Assembly: GCA_019649035.1 (NCBI GenBank)
Contig: BMAT01001403.1
Location: 92,401-116,876 of the forward strand
Source of the DNA: Elysia marginata
Lineage: Eukaryota; Mollusca; Gastropoda; Plakobranchidae
DNA: 24,476 nucleotides
Reading direction: 5' to 3'
Shown here: in pieces, positions 18,725 to 24,476 of the stretch
Position numbering within the stretch: the stretch's first letter is position 1
Layout: each line of letters starts with the position of its first letter
Translations under genes and position numbers: made by a program
The notes under the pieces: model-generated
Databases searched by the model: none
What the model saw: the letters and a program-made list of their open reading frames with translations, nothing else
Told to the model about the DNA's origin: nothing

Positions 18725-18890
18725 ACCATAAGTTTTGATGGCGCACACGCCTTTATGTCCAAACATATATCTACACAGTACACACGCAAACCTACACACC
18801 TATAGAGCTGCTTTTACTGTTTTTAAGCTATCCTTTGGTACACTTGTAAGGATCTAGTCAGTGGATCGGTGACAGTAAAATGGCCGTGTT
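18725..18890. other. Unique spacer, no feature seen
   Basis: Nothing recognised beside the Harbinger element. Confidence 0.5.
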
Positions 18891-19152
18891 TTTTTTTTAA
18901 GCAAGTCAGTTTTTTTTTTTAAAGTAAGGTATATATTATAGCTCTAAAAGTATTGACAAAACAAGTAAGCTGTCGGCTTTACGCCTTCGTCAGACAAAAA
19001 AAAATAAAAAACGTGTGAGACACTTACATAAATATGGACGGGACTAACAATAAAAGAAAAGCGATAATATTATTATAAAAATATTGTGGTTTTTTTCTGT
19101 CGCTGTTGTTTTCTTGTTTTGTTTTTTTTTTTGTTGTTTTTTTTTTTTTTTT
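18891..19152. repeat. T-rich tracts flanking a short GC-rich stem motif
   Basis: T runs at 18890-18899 and 18910-18921 and a long T/GTTTT tract at 19090-19152 surround an A-rich run (18997-19011). At 18970-18995 the minus strand reads CTGACGAAGGCGTAAAGCC, a word resembling the conserved motif near the ends of some Penelope-like retroelements. No reverse transcriptase or GIY-YIG sequence is seen, so the link is tentative. Confidence 0.4.
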
Positions 19153-21320
19153 GCCGCTTACACATGGTGACTTATTGCATTGGGAAGAGAGCTATTCTGA
19201 AGAAAATAAGAAAAACTGAAAAAAGGATCTAAAGAGATCACAAACCAAACTCCTGTTTGAAAAGCTTATTGTATTTCTAATTGTCGTTTAATGGTTTTCA
19301 AGTTCTTTATATTGAAATACATTAAAAACTTTCATTGTAAAGCGAAGAGAAGTTTTTTAAAATTATTTACACTTTGATTGGAATCATCAAGTTTCTCAAC
19401 TAAATATTACCGCGACTCGGGTAGGCACGTCTTCATAACGATAAATTACATAATAGTACTACTACTAGCTCTGCTTTCTCACAACTAGGCTGCCGACGAA
19501 TTACAGAACTAATGACTTGGAAAATTGTAGATGAAAACAGGTCTTTTTTGCGTCGTTGGGAAGGGAGGGGGGATGGTCTGTCTATCCAGGCGAAATAATT
19601 TATAAGTCTCTAAATTTACATTTACAAACAGCATATTTTAAATGATATTAGAGAGGTGTTTTGGTGGATTTGTTTCACTGGAACTTATGTGAGGGAGAAC
19701 AGTTTAATACTAATGCATTGTTAAGTTGTGTTTTAGGTCGCCCAACTTTTAAACTGAGATGACCGATTACATGGGCGCAAAAGTGTAGGTACCAGGACCT
19801 ATGGCTGAAGTCTTGCCCCGATGGTGGCTCGTCCAAATTTTGCAACTTGATTCTGTTCAGTTTTGTTTGGATTCACAGAAAGATCTTCAGTCCAGTCCGC
19901 TTAAGTGGAAGTATGAGGCCATTTAGATCAAAATATTAGAATTTCTAGTTCTAGTTCAAGGGTAATTGACAACGAAAAAATACTCGGTGCGATCTTGAAA
20001 AAGATTTGAGTGATCTATAGACTCAAGTTATCAGAATTTCAGTTATGTGCACCCCAAGTATTGCCATCTTCTTTGAGGGTCTGGAGCTCTTTTTTAGGGA
20101 AGGCGCTATAAAACATCTCAAATATTTGAAACCATCTTTATCCAATAGAATTATTTAGTCGTTGTGGAAGCCAAAAACGCAATGTGTAGAAAACAAGTAA
20201 GTAAAAAAAAAAACATGCCTGCCACCAGTCCTAATATTTGCATGCCAACCATATTAATTAGAGATCAAGTCTGAAAAGTCTGTTCATTTCTTTTTTTTTC
20301 TGTATGATTATGTTTTATCTCAATGGAATTTTTTTAATGATTATTATCTCAAATAGACACTGATATTATCCTAAAATTTTCAACGTCTGGAAGCTCCGAA
20401 ATTTTTCATGCGTTGTTCAAAAGATGAACCCTACTAATTTGCAGCGGTTGCTAGGCGTATTTCAATGTTCCGGCGGAAAGGGACACGATCCCGACAAACA
20501 CATGCCTGTTCAGTGTGAACTCCTGGAACAGCATGACATTCTTTCCATGTAAACAGAGTCTTTTCCTTGTGCAGCAGCTGGAGTTAACGTCACTATTGAA
20601 AAAACGAACCCATTGACCCGGCCATGTTAAGTAGACAGCTCTTACACGACATTTGGTACACATTTCCGCACCATTTGGTAGATATAGATCAAAAGCATTG
20701 AAATAAATTCATCAAATTTGGCGACAATTGTTCCCAAAATGTAAACTTACTTCTCTCCAAGTCATAATTATGCAGGTCTCCCGTCACGCCCGTATTCTCT
20801 TGCTTTGTTCCAAGCTTTAGCTCTACCTAGTATCTACACAGGCTACACTGCATGCAGAAAAAAGTCGGCATCCTCAGGCAAAGTCACTAGGCCCTAGGCT
20901 AGCTGAAAAGGCACTGTGCCCTTGGGAGATAAGACTAAAATAACCCAGTTATCGGAAGGAAAAAACAATAGGTTGGTTGCCCTGACATGTCCTGAATCTG
21001 GCCGTTCTCGATCCAGTGTCTGCAGTTGATCTGCAACCGAGGGTATTCTTGCATCATGTTTATTTATAAATTCGGCAGTTTGATTACAAACCAACACTAG
21101 AATAATATGTCATTAATGTCAGACATCGTTTCAATGGTGTTAGACTATTATTACCGAACGGCAAGACTCATTTTACCTCATTCTACCTTTTGTTGTCTCT
21201 AGGTTTCAAAACAAAAGCCCCCTTAGCCATAGTTAAAGCACAACTTGTAAACAACATAACATATTTTGATGTGTAAATATCAAACAGTTTACATTATTAT
21301 CCTTATTGATCTTTCTCTGT
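19153..21320. other. Unique sequence, no gene recognised
   Basis: About 2.2 kb. Minus-strand frames of 67-70 codons at 20451-20663 and 20894-21097 lie in GC-richer patches and could be decayed transposon pieces, but I recognise no domain. A minus-strand acceptor-like site (about 20854) and donor-like site (about 20756) bracket a segment that is closed in all frames. Confidence 0.45.
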
Positions 21321-21331
21321 CTGTCTGTTTG

Positions 21332-21332
<1 letters not shown>

Positions 21333-21402
<70 letters not shown>
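21333..21402. repeat. (CT)n microsatellite, about 35 units
   Basis: A nearly pure CT run with one A interruption at 21375, preceded by GTCTGTCTG. It ends in CTAG. Confidence 0.97.
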
Positions 21403-21485
21403 AGGTGTATATGTATATAAGTAATTGTGCAATAACATAATTATATCATATAATTATATAATGTATTATATTCGATATATTGTTC
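21403..21485. other. AT-rich island
   Basis: About 80 bp of almost only A and T with TATA/ATAT words, adjoining the CT tract. Possibly an unstable simple-sequence region. Confidence 0.75.
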
Positions 21486-22690
21486 AAGTTTTGCCTCAAG
21501 ACCAATGACCGGCGCTAAGCACACCTTGTTAACAGTTATCAAAAAATTGATCAATCAAGCCCAGATAACCTAAGATATTTAATAATGCTTCCATTAAGCC
21601 TTGTTCTCTCACTTTTTTTCTCTCTCTGTGTCTTTTTCTATTTATGTATCTCAATACTTGCTCTTGCTTGCGTCAAAGGTCATAGCGTAGTTGCTCAATG
21701 AGTTTCATTCTTGCCCTTGCCAAAATTATCAGCACGTTTAGATTACGTAGTTGCGGGGAATTCCCCAAGCGATATATTACTTGTTTTTATTTTTAATTTG
21801 TTGTTGTTTGTGGGTGCAGCTTTGGAGAGACGATCTTGATTTTTTTTTTCGTTTTATAATTCTGCTCGACTTTTTGCTCAAGTTTTATCTGACTACTTAT
21901 GATTCCGCTCCGTGGTATTATAATATCGGGAACTCCCGTTCAATTTTACATGTCGATTGATCGCCTGTGTGAGAGTTAATTTTAGAGTAAATATTAGCCC
22001 ATCCTTGGGTAAAACAGTGAGTAAGTAGTGCTGTGGAAGGAGATCAAATCCCTCAGGAATTCTGCTAGCTCTACAGTTCTTTTACTAAGAAAAAGAGGGA
22101 ATCTATAATTATTTTTTGTAAAGTACTTTAAATCTGGTTCACCAGAGGTAAGGCAAAACTTTACGTCACGTTTTAATTTCTTTTTATAGAATTAAAGTTA
22201 TGAATCGTCACAATAAAAACTTTTTACAGCAGTAAAAACAACTCATTGAGTTCCTTTTCCGTGGAGGAATCTTCTGTAAGTGTTAGGGACATAAAACAAC
22301 AGTTACTTCAGGTTCATGAACAGAACAGAACATGTACATCAGCATAAAACAACAACAGCAGCAAGAATACTTGTATACCAGACCTGGGAGCCCATTAACT
22401 TCCGTGCCACAAAATAATCAAGGGTTCTTAAGAAACAAAAACAAATTGTCGTAATGAGGGAATAATCCGCCAAGCTTTGATATCGAATCGTCAAGGGAAT
22501 ATTGAAATTAAATTCAAGTTTTGTTGTTGTTGTTGTTCAGTGATTACTTTAGGACGCGTTCTTTTCAATAAATAAAACTTTAAATGAAGACTACAGAATA
22601 GAAATTGTATTGAAAAAGCTATAGGCCTGTGTTACTTACAAGCTAAGAAGAAACATCTAAAAGACTTGTTGCGTTTGTTATTTAAACAAG
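21486..22690. other. Unique sequence, no gene seen
   Basis: About 1.2 kb with a (GTT)n run at 22520-22537. A 69-codon + frame at 21751-21960 is hydrophobic at its N-terminal half but unrecognised. Confidence 0.5.
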
Positions 22691-22700
22691 AATGGAGTGA

Positions 22701-22985
22701 AAAAGGTGGGGATGGATGTGGAAGTTTTATGAAACAAAACGTAATTAGTTTAAAATATGAACAAGAAACCGATGAAAAGGTGGCGATGGATATGGAGGTT
22801 GTAAGAAACAAAATGTAGGGAGTTTAGAATATGAACAAGAAACGGGTGAAAAGGTGGGCATGGATATAAGGGTTGTAAGAAACACAATATAGGTAGTTTG
22901 AAATATAAACAAGAAACGGGTTAAAAAGGTGGCAATGGATATGGAGGTTGTAAGAAACAAAATGTTGGGAGTTTGGAACGTTTTC
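22701..22985. repeat. 74-bp minisatellite, about 3.9 units
   Basis: AAAAGGTGG starts units at 22701, 22775, 22849 and 22924 (steps 74, 74 and 75). Each unit holds GGTTGTAAGAAACA and ATGAACAAGAAACGGG or near variants. Unit 1 is the most divergent; units 2 and 4 are the most alike. The minus-strand 89-codon frame crossing it has no constant residue repeat because 74 is not a multiple of three. Confidence 0.94.
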
Positions 22986-23035
22986 ACTGTAAACGAGTGT
23001 TGCGTGCTTTCCAACTTTTGATTGACAAATTAATG

Positions 23036-23150
23036 TTAGGTAGGGTCATTCGTGACAGAGGCTAGGGCCTCGGAGACGGTAGGCTTAAAAAGAGAATCCT
23101 TGCCTTCGATTTGATGCGAACCCTGGGCTGAAGGTGGTTTTGGAATTCGA
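23036..23150 (-). other. GC-richer open segment, unassigned
   Basis: The minus strand stays open with a balanced composition (ending ...VSEALASVTNDPT) unlike the AT-rich flanks. It could be a fragment of a dispersed repeat or a decayed exon. No domain recognised. Confidence 0.25.
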
Positions 23151-23579
23151 AAATGAGTAACACACTTGTAATTATTGATCAATTTCATTGCCTTAAGCAA
23201 TTTCTTTTGGTTAGTTTTAATCAAATTGGTATACTTTTCAACTTCTTTTTTTTTCTTACATACAAATAAAATATTCATTTAAGTTTGTTATGACGATGGT
23301 ATCAATATGAATTTACCATGGTGGGTTCAATCATCTGATCTTGGCCACCCAAAATGTTACCATTTACAGAAAAGCAGTTTCAGACTTTTTTTTATAACCA
23401 TGATCTTGTACATTGTACTTTAAAGTATGTTGCAACCCTGTTTAACTCACTTGCAAGGACTAGTATATATTCAAATCACACCAAACGCCATCATACCTTT
23501 AGTTCAAGTATATTCAGGTGTGTTAAATTACATGTATTTTCTCTAGTCGAACTTGGTAAGAAGTAAACCAATAAGGGGA
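23151..23579. other. Unique sequence, no feature seen
   Basis: A 70-codon + frame (23354-23566) is unrecognised. Otherwise nothing is seen before the pyrimidine tract. Confidence 0.5.
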
Positions 23580-24130
23580 TTCTCTCTCTATCTTTCTCGC
23601 TCTCTTTCTCTCACTCTCTCTCTCTATCTATCTAACTCTCTCAATCTCATTCTCTCTCTCGTTCTCATTCTATCTCTATCTTCATCCCTCTCTCTGTCTA
23701 TTTCTCCCTCCCTCTTTCTATGTCTCTTTCTTCATCCCTCCCTCTCTGTCTGTTTCTCCCTCCCTCTTTCTATGTCTCTTTCTCTCTCCTTCTTTCTCTG
23801 TCTTTCTCCCTACTTATTTCTCTATCACTTTCTCCTCCTCCCCTCTTTCTCTGTCGTTCTCCTTACTTATTTCTCTATCACTTTCTCCTCCTCCCCTCTT
23901 TCTCTGTCGTTCTCCTTACTTATTTCTCTATCTCTGTCTCCCCCCTCCCCTCTTTCTCTGCGTCTTTCCTCTCCTTCTGTCTCTCTCTTTTTATATCCCT
24001 CTTACTCTCCGTGTCAACATCTCTGTTTATTTTGTCCTGTTTCTCTCCTTATTATCATATTTTCATATCTCGCCCTCACTTTCTTTCTCGTCGTTCTCTC
24101 CTCTCTTCTCTGCCACTTTCGTTTTACGCA
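23580..24130. repeat. Polypyrimidine (CT-rich) tract with 53-bp internal repeat
   Basis: About 550 bp of mainly C and T on +. A 53-bp unit starting CACTTTCTCC is tandemly repeated at 23826 and 23879, with degraded copies on either side. A shorter block (TTTCTCCCTCCCTCTTTC) occurs twice, 53 bp apart. The 270-codon + frame here is Leu/Ser/Phe low complexity and starts with TTG; it is not a gene. Confidence 0.95.
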
Positions 24131-24476
24131 ATCGACGTGTGTCTATTATTCTTCTTCTCTTAATTTTGCCTCAAATTTTCTCCCTGTTTTTGTAAATTTT
24201 TTGCAGCTCCTTTTTGTAGGCGACGCACCCTATCCGATCTTCTCTCTTATCTCTTGTACAAGCTGGCAGACCCGTTCAAAAGAACGGGGAACAGAAACAA
24301 AATGTTCTAAAATAAGATTTTTTTTCTTTATCCATTTAACTCAAAATTATCAGTTTGAAAATTAGAAGTAAAGATGATTGACTTGTATGATGTGAAATTT
24401 TTTTTTTCTTACTGTTGCAAAAAAAAAATTATCTCTGACTGTTTGCTAAGATAGGGCATATCGGTCTTAATAAAAC
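24131..24476. other. AT-rich tail of the window, no feature seen
   Basis: T- and A-rich runs. An acceptor-like site (ttttttgcag, about 24206) has no recognisable exon after it. Confidence 0.5.

Noticed and set aside
20755-20854. Minus-strand internal exon between a good acceptor-like and donor-like site
   Set aside because: All three frames contain stops between the sites; only a UTR exon would be possible and nothing else supports it.
23553-24365. 270-codon + strand open frame, the longest in the window
   Set aside because: It starts with TTG, is almost wholly Leu/Ser/Phe from a CT microsatellite, and has a second overlapping frame of the same composition.
1-24476. Viral, toxin or defence-system genes
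   Set aside because: No capsid, polymerase, envelope, toxin or immune-system domains were recognised in any frame on either strand.

Overview
The window looks like non-coding DNA from a mollusc, most likely a gastropod. The signs are: low gene density, AT-rich sequence with no long ATG-initiated reading frames, abundant CT/GA and T-rich microsatellites, clustered AGATCTA words, and several tRNA-derived SINEs with Pol III A and B boxes and perfect target-site duplications. The lineage call is inference. The eukaryotic nature is secure. There are no bacterial operons, ribosome-binding sites, CRISPR arrays or viral genes.

I do not find a complete protein-coding gene. Apart from the SINE- and Harbinger-derived ones noted below, the open frames over 60 codons are unrecognised, low-complexity (CT tracts), or repeat-derived, and several of the longest begin with TTG rather than ATG. 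The best hint of a host gene is at about 1240-1449. It is a GC- and CpG-richer segment ending in a well-placed ATG (A at -3, G at +4, in-frame stop just upstream), followed after seven coding bases by a strong splice donor (AAG|GTGAGT). If real, it is the first exon of a + strand gene and much of the window would be its first intron.

Layout. 1-640: a 48-bp direct repeat, a probable LINE 3' end with a (TTGAATC)n tail, and CT microsatellites. 1240-1455: candidate first exon. 2929-2998: a 35-bp tandem duplication. 7125-7203: a minus-strand tRNA-like SINE head. 7655-7880: a 35-bp minisatellite. 8931-9251, 10275-10604 and 16788-17127: three copies of one SINE family. 10889-11055: a pogo/Tigger-like MITE. 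13105-13515: adjacent 42-bp and 82-bp tandem repeats. 15819-16090: a second SINE family. 17731-17863: a LINE- or SINE-like 3' fragment with a 20-bp palindrome at its left edge. 18054-18724: a 665-bp PIF/Harbinger-type element. 21333-21485: a CT tract and AT island. 22701-22985: a 74-bp minisatellite. 23580-24130: a long polypyrimidine tract.

The most informative items are mobile. The element at 18057-18721 has 44-bp terminal inverted repeats with two mismatches, flanked by TTA duplications. It still carries the start of a MADF/Myb-like reading frame, the accessory DNA-binding protein typical of autonomous Harbinger transposons. The two SINE families have different tRNA heads and different tails ((CCAA)n versus (CAAT)n) but share a central core, which points to modular SINE evolution. 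I see no new multi-gene biological system here. The value of the window lies in well-delimited repeats and one testable exon candidate.
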